The position numbers and the translations under genes were made by a program. From Rhynchonema sp. JSB1_4 (Eukaryota > Nematoda > Chromadorea > Monhysterida > Xyalidae), in NCBI GenBank assembly GCA_030248065.1, contig JASAMV010001334.1:18609-82608 (forward strand): DNA of 64,000 nucleotides, in the 5' to 3' direction. The notes under the pieces are model-generated. The model saw only the letters and a program-made list of their open reading frames with translations, was not told the DNA's origin and made no database searches. Position 1 is the stretch's first letter. The number at the start of each line of letters is the position of its first letter. Shown in pieces: positions 37,044 through 49,160 of the stretch.

Positions 37044-40006
37044 TTACACAGCACTTGGCGCGGGCAGCAACAGTTCGGCATGCGCCCTGTCCCTGCATCC
37101 GCAACAGTAACAACCGGTGTAGTACTGTAACAGGTTACGGTACTTTTCGCTGAATAGCATGTAGACGAATATATTGATGCTCGCATTGATCACAATGAGC
37201 AAATTGTTGATTTCGACCAACGCCGAAAAGGTTGGGTCTGGTCCGGTGTCGGTCCGGTCGAGACCCAGGTTCTCCATAATGTTCAGGATGAAGGACAGAG
37301 AATTGCAGGACAGAAATACCAACACAACGCCGACTAACATAACTGATGTCGAGATCTCTTTGGCCAACTCCTGCAATATGAATTATGCAGTATGTTTTTG
37401 GTTTCCTGCCCGTTTCGCCCTGTTTTCACACAGCGGTGCACCAGGTTATCATCAGTGCGAATACACTGGGTGAGAACGTAACCCCAAAATATTTGCCAGC
37501 TGGCTTTGTGGTTGAATGAAAAGCTATAAACTTCAGTATTTCTAAAGTTATGGGATCCTGCTCCCACGCTTAATTCACAAAAATTATCTCGGTTATCTCC
37601 TTCGATTTTATCGGTCAAAAGTTTGATTGTTCTTCAGTCTATTGCCATGCAAAGATGATGAACAAGTTTTTTTGGCCAGTGCTCGACCTCCAAGACGATC
37701 TTTGTGAAAGCAACGCCCAAAAGTGAGACGACAATTCCAAGCTTACATGCCGCTTCGTGGCGTCATCCTCGCCCTGCATGCCCCTGTGCAGTTTGGCCGT
37801 ACGATGTATGGCTTTGGTGACCATGCTGTTGACGACGATTAACGTGACGAACGGCACCACGAACATTATGGCCGTGTGCAACCAGCCGTGGAAAATCAGG
37901 GTGTACAACGGGGACATGCGGAGGGCGGTGGGACTGAGTTGGGGCATGGACGCATCGATATCGGTGTAGTGGCACAGACGCAGAATGTGTACCTGCACAA
38001 TGATGGTCTCATTGGTTGATGGAACTCCTTACAGTGACATGATCGCAACCCGGAGTGATGAATGTGGCCTCAGTTGATCGGATGTGTCACGGACAAAACA
38101 GCGGGTGCCAACATAATGTACTAGCCAGTTTTCAAAAACAGCGAACATCTTAAGAAGATGATTGTTTGGGACAATGGTTAAAGCGTGAGAAAGCGGGCGG
38201 CTTCGCAGGCCACTGTTTTGTCACCCGCTGTTTTATGCCATGCTGTTTTGCCGTCCGCTGGTTTGTCCATATCGCGATTATAACGAAACACAAAGTATAG
38301 TACGGGCATCTGTTCAATGACTAAAACTGGCCAAACCTCGAAAAATCGAGAGAAATTGAAGAGAACCGAAAAGATGAGCGTGGCACCGATGGCAACGCGG
38401 ACGCGTGTGCGTGATAGAATCTCGTGTGCCTGAGTGTATAAACGCGTGTGAAACATGATCCATCTGCGGTGAGGGCAGTGAGGTGTGAGAGATCAATCAC
38501 AAACAATTTGTCATTTTTTACCCTGAATGGAAAGCAGACGCCGATGTAGCGATGCACGGACATGAGCACTGTCATATACACTGACACTGTCTGCGACAAC
38601 AGCGCCAGTCCTGCAAAAGTGTAAACCTGATTAAACCTAATGTTTCAACTTCTAATTGCATACTAGTATTGGTCGCACAATGACCATTAAGGGGAAATTG
38701 CACATTCCTAATCGCCTTTCAAACTATACAAGTGTTTAGACAGCAATGTGGGCATCACAAAAGTTAAATCACTTGGTATAAACTCTCAAACATGTACCGA
38801 GGAAATTCCGTTTAAGACAAGCCACTGGGAACAAAATTCGGCGCGGACCGGCCGAATTTCTACCTGCGCATTCAGGCAAATTGCCTGATCAAAAAGCTCT
38901 CAAGGCGATAGAATGTTTCGCATGATTTTTGAAACTCACTAACTATAGAATTTCGCTTTTCTTTATATTTCGAATTTCAACGAATTGTTCCAGCGTGTCT
39001 GCTAAATGTTTCATGCTCTGCTTGTCACGCTGGAGCAATTCGTCGAATTTCGAAATATAAAGAAAAGCGAAATTCTATAGTTAGTGAGTTTCAAGAATCA
39101 TGCGAAACATTCTATCGCCTTGACAGCTTTTTGATCAGGCAGTTTGCCTGAACGCGCAGGTAGAAATTCGGCCGGTCCGCGCCGAATTTTCTTCCCGATT
39201 GTTTCCTTTAAACTGCTTTTCCTGGGTACACGTTTGAGAGTTTGTACCAAGTGATTTGACTTTCGTGATGCCCACACGACTGTCAAAGCACCTGTGGAAT
39301 TTGAAAGGCGATTAGGAATGCGCAATTTCCCCTTTAACCCAGCAGAGCACCCACGTCGCTGCGGGTCTGAAACATTTTGGTGACTGCATGTTTTGTGCGC
39401 GATCGCGCAACGCAACGTCACTGCCCAGTCACTTTCCCTCTTTGCGATTCAGGAAAAAAATTTGACCAATTCTTATAAAGTCATTGTGCGACCAATATAA
39501 ACTCATGTGACGCAAACTCATTTGACAAACCAAATAGATACGGTGTGAGCAGATAGCTGAGTGCGATCAATTCGTACAGCCGGAGGACCTGGCCGAGTCT
39601 CGGCAATGTGGCGAACAGGAATGAGGTGGTCAGAATCATGAAATCGCTGCACGACAGCACGCATAGATACCTGGAAAATGGGGACATTTTGAGAAGTGAT
39701 TACGTAATTTGGACAATAAACCACGAATAAATTGATGTTGACGAACCAATTGATGGGTGAGTGGCGCATCTGGCCATTAGACCATATTCGAGCGCTGAGC
39801 AGATTCGCCAGCCAGCCAAAGCACATCACCGGGAACGCTGTGTAGACCATTATGGACACCTGAGCATAATGCTCAAAAATTAGTTGTAATCAGAACAAGG
39901 ATGTCGACAAATTACATGGCAAAGCTATAAATACCGAAAGATCGTCATACGGCTCATAGGTGGCGTTATTGCAGACAGAGTCTGCGTCGAGCGTCACATT
40001 GGTCAT
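37044..40006 (-). CDS. Rhodopsin-family peptide GPCR, FMRFamide-receptor-like
   Basis: Plasma-membrane receptor, probably for a neuropeptide. Seven exons join in phase: 39935-40006, 39747-39859, 39531-39670, 38522-38610, 38337-38429, 37747-37992, 37044-37370, giving 359 residues. The N terminus carries sequons NVT and NAT. SPINWYLCVLSCSDFMIL is the intracellular loop 1/TM2 region, and LALLSQTVSVYMTVLMSVHR is TM3 ending in HRYIGVCFPFR where most receptors have DRY or ERY. FNFSRFFE ends TM4, as in FMRFamide receptors. NASINIFVYMLFSEKYR is TM7, with NxxxNxxVY in place of NPxxY. The usual Cys at the start of TM3 is not visible. The tail has CYCCGC, a possible palmitoylation site. The exon 5 acceptor is ACACTCAG at 38430; a different AG nearby would break the frame. 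Intron 3 holds an 829-bp foldback transposon. Ligand unknown. Confidence 0.88.
38668..39496. mobile_element. 829-bp foldback element in GPCR intron 3
   Basis: Ends ATTGGTCGCACAATGAC and GTCATTGTGCGACCAAT. A long inner palindrome (about 38690-39335) pairs GGCGATTAGGAATG, GGCCGGTCCGCGCCGAATTT and TCTATAGTTAGTGAG blocks around a centre near 39005. Only the right arm carries the CACGTC-to-GCGATCGCGC stretch, so it looks like an inner element inserted close to the left end of an outer one. No coding frame. Confidence 0.8.
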
Positions 40007-40296
40007 GGTGGTCACAAATTATGACAAATCCACGGATGTTTGTGGCCCGCTTTGATCACACGTCACAGCATGAACACAACAGCACGCCGCTGTTTATTGC
40101 AATGTGTGGGAACAAATCCAGATGTTGCAAATTCTGTCTCGATCTCTATTCACAATCATTTACGATTTGGACGTCCAACCATTCACGGCTAAAAATACAT
40201 AAGTATTTTTGAAGTGGCCAAGTAAAAGGCTTACAATTTGAGTGCGAGCGTGTCTATGGGAAACGCAGTGCTTTTGACGAGCGAATCAAATTGAAG
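40007..40296. promoter_or_regulatory. Upstream region of the GPCR gene
   Basis: About 290 bp between the GPCR start codon and an upstream transposon, so the promoter or 5' UTR lies here or beyond the transposon. I see no clear TATA element at a fixed distance. Confidence 0.3.
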
Positions 40297-40583
40297 TATA
40301 GGCAATCCATCGGCTCATGGCACTTTTTATACACACAACGCATGCAGCAGCAGCACACGCCATTTTCTAAACAAAATGCAAACTTTGAGCGAGTGTCATA
40401 CTTTGATGGCGGCTTTTTTCACTTCGTTTTCATTAGCTGCTTGACATAACACTTTTCTGCATTATTGCAAAATTTGGGGATGTTTCAAAGTATAACTGCA
40501 GAAAATACATGCATTCATTGATGACAGTGATGTAGCGTGCAGCCTGTGTGTGTGGAGTGCCATGAGCTGGCGGATTGCCTATA
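40297..40583. mobile_element. 287-bp TIR element, copy 1
   Basis: Begins TATAGGCAATCCATCGGCTC and ends GAGCTGGCGGATTGCCTATA. A second copy of exactly the same length lies in the opposite orientation at 57354-57640. Shared interior blocks include AAATGGCGTGTGCTGC and GATGTAGCGTGCAGCCTGTG or their complements. No coding frame. Confidence 0.85.
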
Positions 40584-41858
40584 CGTAGGTTACGACGGAA
40601 CGGATTCGTTTTTGCCTGTGGCTGGCACGAGGATAAATACAAATACCCAGCTACAGAAAATCTGACAACACAACAACACGGGCGCAACGCAAGAAATATT
40701 TATGAAAAGTCGTCCTCGACGTATAGATAATTCTGGAACACTATGTTTGGATACGTATGTAATATGTATACATATGTTACGTATACTTTTCAGCATGCTA
40801 CATGTCACATTATACATAATACATTACAGCTGCCGCAGTATGGCGTGACTGGTGATCATATGGAACCTGTTAAGAAAGTGTCCTGATCTGGCAACCTCTC
40901 ACAGTGGAATTAGTCACGTCACATGGTTTTGTCATGAGCCCAAATGAACGTTCATTCGCAGGACCCATGTACTGTACAATCCGGTACGATGAAATTTAAG
41001 CACCTTTACATATATGACTTTTGCATATTTCGAAAACAACTTTTACCGCAGAAGAAATGGGCTCAAATTGCTCAAACCATTTCGACTACTCGAAATTCAT
41101 GTTTGTGCATGAGACCAGTGCGCCCTTTTTCATATCGAATTTTTTCGAACAAGGCAAAAATTGTTGTGCAAGATTCTGACGCATAAACACGGTGGTCTTG
41201 TCACCTCGAGCTTGCGGGTGAAACGGAGGGGTCAGGAAATGTGAGGCGGAAATTAGGCCGATTAAGTTAGGATGCGGCGGGAGGTTCGAAGTTCGCGGCA
41301 ACAAGAGGCTAATTTTGCCTTTATGCGTAAGAAGTGACCGACTGCAAAAATGAAAACTGCCGTAGGCGCATTCATCATATTTTAATTCCAAGGGGCAATG
41401 TTTACGATCGGTCCATGCTGCACAAGCTAGAGACTTAAATCGACCCTGTTCTGACTTAGTTTGTGGCCTGAGATCAGTAGTAGTGCTCGACAAATTGCGT
41501 TTCTGCAGCAGTGTGAGATGGTGATGTGCCATGGTATTACAGAACAAAATTGTGCCGCACGTCCGCATGGAGTAACGCCCGTTTTGAAAAAAGGTACACA
41601 CATGTATACTTACACATATACGGCATTGAATCACTCACATAAAAACATGAACTGAAAAAGTGTCAGAATTACTTTCAATAGAGGTTTTTACATATGACCT
41701 AACCAGGGTCTCAGAAGATGAAGTTTCTGTGCTGCGCAGAAATCATTTCATTGGGCTTTTCTCAAGCCAAGAGATGAGTCTGGCAAGTAAACGGGAGTGT
41801 CATCAGCTTGACCTTTTATTAGCGCCTGGGGGCGGGCAGCACGAGATACAGTTCCGGA
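40584..41858. other. Spacer without a supported gene
   Basis: A minus-strand open frame of 182 codons (41086-41634) has no splice partner, domain or codon pattern I can recognise, and I treat it as chance. TA-rich patch at 40740-40820. Nothing else seen. Confidence 0.35.
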
Positions 41859-42269
41859 TGCAATTCTAGGCTGAAAGTTGAAGTCGCGTGCACGCGCGTG
41901 CACGCGACTTCCTAGTGCTAAGGCTGCGATTAGATAAATGCGGAATGCGGAAATTAGTGAGCAGATAAATGCGGAATGGCAAATTTTTGCACTCCGCGTT
42001 TATCTGCTCACCTTTGCGGAATGGTGCGTGCTTGGGTGACGATGACAACTTCCAGCGTGCTGACCTCAAACGTTGCTTGTTAACGCAAACAGCAACACTG
42101 AGATGTTTGACCAAATGCATAATGCATTTACTTGCAGAAATTCAAAGTTCCGCAAAGGTGAGCAGATAAACGCGGAATGCGGAATGTAGAAATCTGCCAT
42201 TCCGCATTTATCTAATCGCAGCCTAAAACGCACGCTAAAACGCATTTCAACTTTCAGCCTAGAATTGCA
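41859..42269. mobile_element. Nested foldback elements (tag GCGGAAT)
   Basis: Outer ends TGCAATTCTAGGCTGAAAGT and its complement. Just inside the left end is a perfect short palindrome of GTGCACGCGCGTGCAC type. Inside, an element with ends AAGGCTGCGATTAGATAAAT carries AGATAAATGCGGAATG in both arms and in both orientations. Its centre holds a fragment of the 362-bp TIR element. Three layers in about 410 bp. Confidence 0.75.
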
Positions 42270-44615
42270 CCAGGTACCGTATCATGCACACAAACGGGTG
42301 AAACCATCAATTCCCGTGTACAGTACATGCTGTATAATTATTATTGCCACCTTACACGGATACAAAGGAAAGTAGTCAGTTTCCAATGAACAAAAAATAC
42401 TTGAATAGCGAGAGAGACTCGGAAACACGATCTTATAGGCAGCTTGTTATTACTTCCCAGCCGGTCTTGATAATATCAACAGTGCAGCGGGCGGTGTAAC
42501 TCAATTTACGAATTATCCTTATTTTCGCGCCGGAGTGTGTGGCTGCATTTTCAGATGGTGCAGTTCAAAACCACTCGCCATGCTGCCGAAAAAGGGTCGT
42601 TTCGTACAAAGAAAGTGACGTTCGAAAACATTTGTCGACGTACATTTTGACTCGCTTGCAACGTTCTCAATGACAGCATAAAAACAGTGGACATCCCGCT
42701 CAACAAATTGTTGTAGTTGAGAACCCTTCAGAAGTTTGAAACCCACGGATTGCAATTCTCCTGTGGATCACATTGGAATTCGTGGCTTTTGCCAGAACAT
42801 ATTCAATTCAATTCAAGGTTACAGCATTTGCAATGCAATTGTATGCGTGACTGTTGCTTCAATATGAGCATTTGCTTTTAGTCAACAAATGTTTACGTAT
42901 ACATACATAATAGGCGCGGTGTGGTTTGGTCTTCTCTCGACATCAGTGCCGCTCACTGCAGTGCCGTTAGTGAGTCGAAAACAGACATCGCACGGATACA
43001 TACCTACATACCTAAGTGACATAAGGTATGCATAGGTAAAAGATGTCTTTTTGAGACAATAAAAAACAGAGTTCTCTTTTCGGAGACAACAGTTTCGGTT
43101 TCCGTTTTGAGGAGATTTTCGGCACAAAAGTCAGCTTTGACAAATAATAGACCTGAAGGTTACTTTATGTATTGGTTCTATTTACAAGGAGCTGTACAAC
43201 GAGCGCCCTGGGCAAAATGTGGGGACCACAATTTTTACTGCGAGTCCCGCGGTGGGGTCCGAATTTTTTGGCAGCTAAAATGAGCACGCAGCTGACAATA
43301 ACGACTTTGTTGTAAAGCAACTAAAGTGCATTCATTCCCATGCGACTAAAATTCACTAAAACAGCAAATAATGACACGTGGAAATACGGTATTCGCTGTG
43401 CTGTATACACAGCACCTGGGGCGTGAAGCCCTTATCGCAGCAATTCGAACCTTGCTGTAGGATTGACTTGTGCATTTTACGGCGGTGAACCCATTTTACA
43501 ACTTTATGGCGTGCGTGCAATTACCAATGTGCTTCACGTGGTGTATCTGTAGCTTACGAAAAATTCACAGACTCTCGTTAAGTGATAGTTTTCGGCGCGC
43601 TTCACTGGTTTTGCAATTGAAAGTTTATTGAAGTGAAATGAACTTTATGCGCTTCCATAATTCTGGAGTGGAATTGGACTTGACATTTCTTACGCGCCAC
43701 AAAACAATGACCAAAATTCGGTTCAGATAAATGAGCTGAAACAATTGTTTTAACGAATCTGTACACGTACTCTGAAAAAATGACGGCTGTACCTCTGTCA
43801 CAGATATGACCTTGACAGAAAACTGCACTTTAGCTCGCCAAGTTTCTGGCTGCATCACGTGGGCGCAAAGCAAGACATGAGAATAACAAAATTGGAAAGA
43901 AATGGAACTTGCTCGGGTAAATGGCGTACACAGCGCACGTTTACCAACGATCACGCGCGCACACAGAAAGCACGGCTGGCGGCCGAGTGTTTTTGTTCGG
44001 AAAGTAATTGATAGTGACATAAATTGTCGAGTTGCTGCGTGCGCGTGTCAAAGATTGGTATCAGAAACAAAACTCTGAACGACACTTGGGACGCCCTATG
44101 TTATAAGGCAGCGCACATTGACACGGGCACTAAGATGTTCAAAAGAGTCCGCAGTGAGTGAATGCAAGAATCGAGCCGCGCTCCGAAGAAATTCGACTTA
44201 TTCTGATGTCGTCGACACAACAGTTGTAAGCAACCGAGGTCGACGTTTGCAGCTGGGTCGACCGCGGTCATCTACGGCTTGCGTCGACGTCGACTACATT
44301 AGAATTAGCCGAAAATTCGAGACATACAGTAAGCTCGACAACTGCGGTCAAAGTTATGGGTGGCCGGTTCACTAATGACGCACAGCTGAATTTGGTCGGA
44401 TTCCAAAAACGGAAGCAGAAAACATACAGCATCAAATGTCGACATCAGCAGACCACGGACACAATCAAACGCTTCCGCCGGCGACCGAACGTTAATTTTG
44501 GAACATCAACCACGACACGCGGGACGACCTACATATGTATACATTCGTTCCGGAATCACCAAAAACGGACACAAAAAAGAAATGGGGAAGAGTTCGAGAA
44601 CCCCGCGAATTCCTA
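42270..44615. other. Gene-free spacer
   Basis: No gene, RNA or clear transposon found. CATACATACCTACATACC near 42990 is a short microsatellite-like stretch. Open frames are short and inconsistent with splicing. Confidence 0.35.
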
Positions 44616-45274
44616 AGGGCGCGGCCAGGTAGATGCGGACTGCGGACTGCGGACATTGAAAAAAAACTATGTCCAATGTCCGCAGTCCGCAGTCCGCATC
44701 TACCTGGCCGCACTTGCGGACTGCGGACTGCGGACATTGAAAAAAAACTATGTCCAATGTCCGCAGTCCGCAGTCCGCATCTACCTGGCCGCACTTGCGG
44801 ACTGCGGACTGCGGACAATCGAAACATTTCTTTGATAGTGTTTGCTAGCAAGCATACAACTACAGGGTTGCAAATATGCAAACTTCAACACCGTGCATAA
44901 TACTGTGTTGTCTTCTGTTGTTGCCTGAAACATCCATGTAATATCTGCCAACTCACAATAATCAATTGCCAACACACGCGCAACTGACGACTGCCACGTA
45001 TTACACACAGCAAACACAGAATGAGGACACACACGTTAGAATGTTTCATGGTATTGAATGGCAGGCAACAGGGCAGGATTCCACGTTACACTGCATTCAC
45101 AACCCTGTAGTTGTATATCGCACTAGCAAACACAATCAATGAAATGTTTCGATTGTCCGCAAACCGCAGTCCGCAAGTGCGGCCAGGTAGATGCGGACTG
45201 CGGACTGCGGACATTGGACATAGTTTTTTTTCAATGTCCGCAGTCCGCAGTCCGCATCTACCTGGCCGCGCCCT
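44616..45274. mobile_element. 659-bp foldback element (tag GCGGACT)
   Basis: Ends AGGGCGCGGCCAGGTAGATG and its complement. The left arm carries two tandem inverted units of about 85 bp, each a GTAGATGCGGACTGCGGACT palindrome around ATTGAAAAAAAACTATGTCC. The right arm has one such unit. The flanks of the loop also pair (CTACAGGGTTG/CAACCCTGTAG). No coding frame. Confidence 0.8.
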
Positions 45275-48018
45275 CTGAATTGTCATGCTGCTTTGTTGAT
45301 TGCAGCAAAGCGCGACGTTGCTGACTTTTTTCGACGAAGCACTTTGCGGCTGTATTCGTCCCTTGAACAGTTTGCAAACATTGAAACGTATTTTTGATGC
45401 TTCGCTGGCGCATTCAAATTACAGACAGACATCCAATCAAGAACTATGTACCTACACAGCCTGGTCGCTGGCTCTACCGACTGGAGAAAATTGCCTTTCG
45501 CCAACAGTAAAGCAAAATGTGTGAGACGCTTTTACTTTTCACTCACGCTTTCGAAAAGTAAGACTTCCGTCGCACGTGGCCACAAAAACATCTTGAGATT
45601 CAAACGTTACACACAATGGAAACAAATGAGACGCGAGCAGACTGCAGCTTTGGCTTGCCTCTCCGTCATTCAAAATGTGACGGAACTATCCAGAAGACCA
45701 TGGAGCTGTCAAAATGCAGCACCAGTGCAAACTGCAAGGCGTAGTTACAAACCATTGGCAACACATCAGTTTACTGGCAGACAATTCGTGAATTTGGTGT
45801 TTTTGTATTGTCCAATTTCGTTTGTCATGCCTGCTCTGCATCTGGGATTCAGGCATTTATGGGAACTATGGCACTGAAGCACGCCCCAACAGTGGCTTGT
45901 ATTTGGGCTCATGTACCTACATTAAGATTTAGGCTGTCTGGGCGTAAAATATTCTTCCGTCCCTCAACAGCGCAATAAAAAAATTTAAACTTACATACAT
46001 TTGTTCTGCCTGTTTTACAACGCGTTTTTGTAAAATAATCGCAATGATTTGCATGTAAAATCGTGCAGCAAAGATAATAATGATAAAAAAACAAGCGTGC
46101 ATTAGTTCCAAAAGTACCATATGTAATGAATTCTGCAACTGGATACCATTTATTTGGAAGTTTTCCGAATAAGCCCTCTGGGGGCTCATTTGCATATTTT
46201 TTGCTTCAAAATCTCAAAACAGACGGATGTGCCAAATAAAGCCCCCAAGGGGGATATTTGGGTAGACGGTAATTTGGATCAAGAATCAGCATCCCGTGTC
46301 CATTTGGTCACGTGACCCACTAAAGCGCTTAAAGGGATCCCTGCACCATTTAGGGTCATCTCACCTTGCTCAAAATTGGTATCCAGAAGTTAGTTTTTGA
46401 GGCTAAATTAGAATTTCGGGTCAGTTTTTGCGTAACCTTTGATCAGACAATTATAGCCATTTTCAGCCGTTAACGCGGTCACAATGGTCTCATGAATGTT
46501 GATATGCAAAAATTGACCCCAAACTCTGATTTATGTAGCACCTAAGCAACCTCCGCCCGAGAATATTTTGAGCAAAATCTGCGAGATTACCCCAAATGAG
46601 GCATGACACCAACACCATTCAGCACTGGGGGTCATGTGATCAAAATGGTGACCTCCTGGACATACTTTTCGCCAAATTTTTTTCCTGATCCATAAGGCGA
46701 GGTGGGGTTTTCGTGTTTTTGGCGTACAGATATGCATGGCCATGTTAGGCATGAACCGTATACATGCATACATGCGGTGGACAAAGACCCAATCTGAGAG
46801 AGCGATCCGACATCAATGGTATCGTTAGCCATTGTGATGGCGCCATGGCAAAAACACGACACAAAAACATCCTCAGTGGCGATGTTTGTTGCAAGCGTTT
46901 GTGGGTGCAATACAAAAGTTGGCGACAAGCCTGATTCGTGTGCATTGTTTGAGCTCGGCATTTCATGGTGTAATAGCATGTTTCTGTCTGGCCTATAGAG
47001 CACGACGCATGGGCATGATAAGCCAGATGGCCCCAACACCAACAAACGCAACGCATAAAGTTTGGCCGCTTGGGAGCTCCAATGCAAACGACGCGGTCAG
47101 CTGAAGCGATGTGCATGTGCCACAGTCAGGGCATTTTTTATTGGTATATATATATACAAGTTTTGGACCATAGGATACAATACATTCTAATGCGCACAAA
47201 TGGCGTGGTTATGGGTGCCATTTGGATGTACGAATGTGCAAGTTACAATAAAAAGCGGTGCCTAAATTATTTTAAGTAACCAACTTTATGACATCGGTCC
47301 AGCCTGATTCGAGCTCATAAAAACTGGCCGAGCTGGCCCGTATCCGTCCGCTACAGTCATAAAAAACGCGCAGAAACGAGTTTTTTGGATCCAAGATACA
47401 ATGTCGAAAATTTGAATACCGGAAAACCATTCTTGCAATTGAATGTGATCCACAATTCAATAAAAAGTTTGCCAACGGCACGTGTACCGAGAAGCTCATT
47501 ACATGCCTATTCTACGAGAAGCTTCGGATACGACTTGAAAGGCTTTAGGTTGAACACACGTGTTATACAGACATGACAGCATCGAGTTTAGCTCAGTGAG
47601 TCGCCATTTTAGCTGAGCTGTCCGGTTTGCATTGCAGCAGGATAACCGCTTCTGGCACTGCAATCACCAGAGGGCCATCAATCTCGGTGGGGAACGACTT
47701 ACTGCACTCAGAGCTGTATGCCAAGTGTGCCCTGAAGCTGGCCCGTGGTCTAACTGAACACGCAAGAAAAGCACACCCATAAATTACAGTACTTGTTGCT
47801 GTGCCGTGGACCCAAACAAACTGACGGATCAGACGGTTAATTTTATTGGGCAAAATCATGACCCGCAAGCAGCGTAACAGTGGAAACAAGATATGTTACA
47901 AGATCAACATCAATATTAATACTATACTTAGCACAAACTAGGGAACATTCTTAGCGAAGACAGGCAGTCCTGTAAAAGCAGTCAGCCGAACATGAACAAA
48001 ATAATTAGGTTGTATCAG
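45275..48018. other. Gene-free spacer
   Basis: Weak repeats only: GCCCTCTGGGGGC and GCCCCCAAGGGGG near 46170-46250, which may mark another foldback element, and a TA run at 47142. Open frames of 88-151 codons at 45446, 45929 and 46632 lack domains and splice context. No gene called. Confidence 0.35.
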
Positions 48019-48777
48019 TAGGGCTCCACCAAATATGGGCAAACTATAGTCTGTTTATTATATTTCGACATAGTGTATAAGCCCCATTCAGCGATGTTTG
48101 GAGCGGGCTGGGTCGACGCCATTCTAAATGAATGTTTCAAGCATTGCTAACTCAGGCAAAAGACCGATTGAACATTGCTTGCCGCGTGGCGCAAAAACAC
48201 GTGGCCTGTCATCGCACAGCACCAACAATGTTCAATGGCTCTGCGAATGAGTTGGCAATGCGTGAAACATTCATTTAGAATGGCGTCGACCCAGCCCGCT
48301 CCAAACATCGCTGAATGGGGCTTATACACTATGTCGAAATATAATCAACAGGCTATACATTAACACGAGCCCGATTTCGAGGATGGTGTGAATTCAAAAC
48401 AAATAGAAAAAGAAAATCATCATGCTCCATTTTGTATTCTTCAACGTGTAACATTTTCCCAAATCAACAGCCACGTCAGAATGTTTCACTATTCTGCCAG
48501 CTGCGAAATTGAGCTCATGTTGGTGTAGTTTGCCTTTAGACCTGAAACATAAATTTTTTCCATGTCCATGTTTCGGATTTTGAAAAAAAACCGAAACACG
48601 AAGCATGATAATCGAAAACGTTTAGACTGACTATATAAATTGTTCACGTCAGCTATTGATACAAGTGGCAAGCCCGGAACTTTTTCGATTATCATGCTGT
48701 GTGTTTCGGTTTTTTTTCAAAACCCGAAACATAAACATAGAAAAAATTCTGCTTCGGGTCTATCTGGTGGAGCCCTA
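48019..48777. mobile_element. 759-bp foldback element TAGGGCTCCACCA, with nested palindrome
   Basis: Ends TAGGGCTCCACCA and TGGTGGAGCCCTA. Inside, 48046-48357 is itself a palindrome (arms of about 120 bp with ATAAGCCCCATTCAGCGATG), and 48570-48725 holds a second inverted pair (CGGTTTTTTTTCAAAA and GATTATCATGCT). No target duplication is evident and there is no coding frame. Confidence 0.75.
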
Positions 48778-49160
48778 ATTACATCAGAAAGATAATAAGA
48801 CCGAACAAAAGGAGCCAAAAACTGAATCGCACCAATTAATTTTACCAAGCACAGAGAAACAACAACACTAAGACTTGCACACATTTGTGGCTTGATTGAT
48901 GCATGACGCAAACGACAAGAAAACAGCTGGGATCAACGAGCAAAATGTGAAATGAAGAAAAGCAATTGAAAAATAAAAACAAGACAAAGTCATTTAACAA
49001 AAGAGGTGCTGAGAAAAACTACCAGATTCGCTGTCGTGCTGAAATGACACACATGATTAAAAACCATACAAATGAAACCATGATTAATAAGTAAACAACA
49101 GAGTTCAAGCTCAACACAAATCCCGTTCAATATCATTCAGAATGCAATCAAGTTGATGTT

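Noticed and set aside
38430..38463. Frameshift between GPCR exons 4 and 5
   Set aside because: It appears only if the acceptor before ATGGATC is used; the acceptor ACACTCAG at 38430 restores phase and the family sequence.
41086..41634. 182-codon open frame on the minus strand
   Set aside because: No recognisable motif or splice partner and a chance-like composition; kept out of the gene list.
44492..44900. Overlapping frames reading CGLRTADI and PQSAVR repeats
   Set aside because: They are translations of the GCGGACT palindromic units in all frames; not proteins.
44616..45274. CRISPR array
   Set aside because: Repeats are palindromic transposon arms with copy-specific heptamers, not equal spacers; the DNA is eukaryotic.
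46632..47087. 151-codon open frame on the minus strand
   Set aside because: No domain, no splice context, overlapped by similar frames on both strands as expected by chance.
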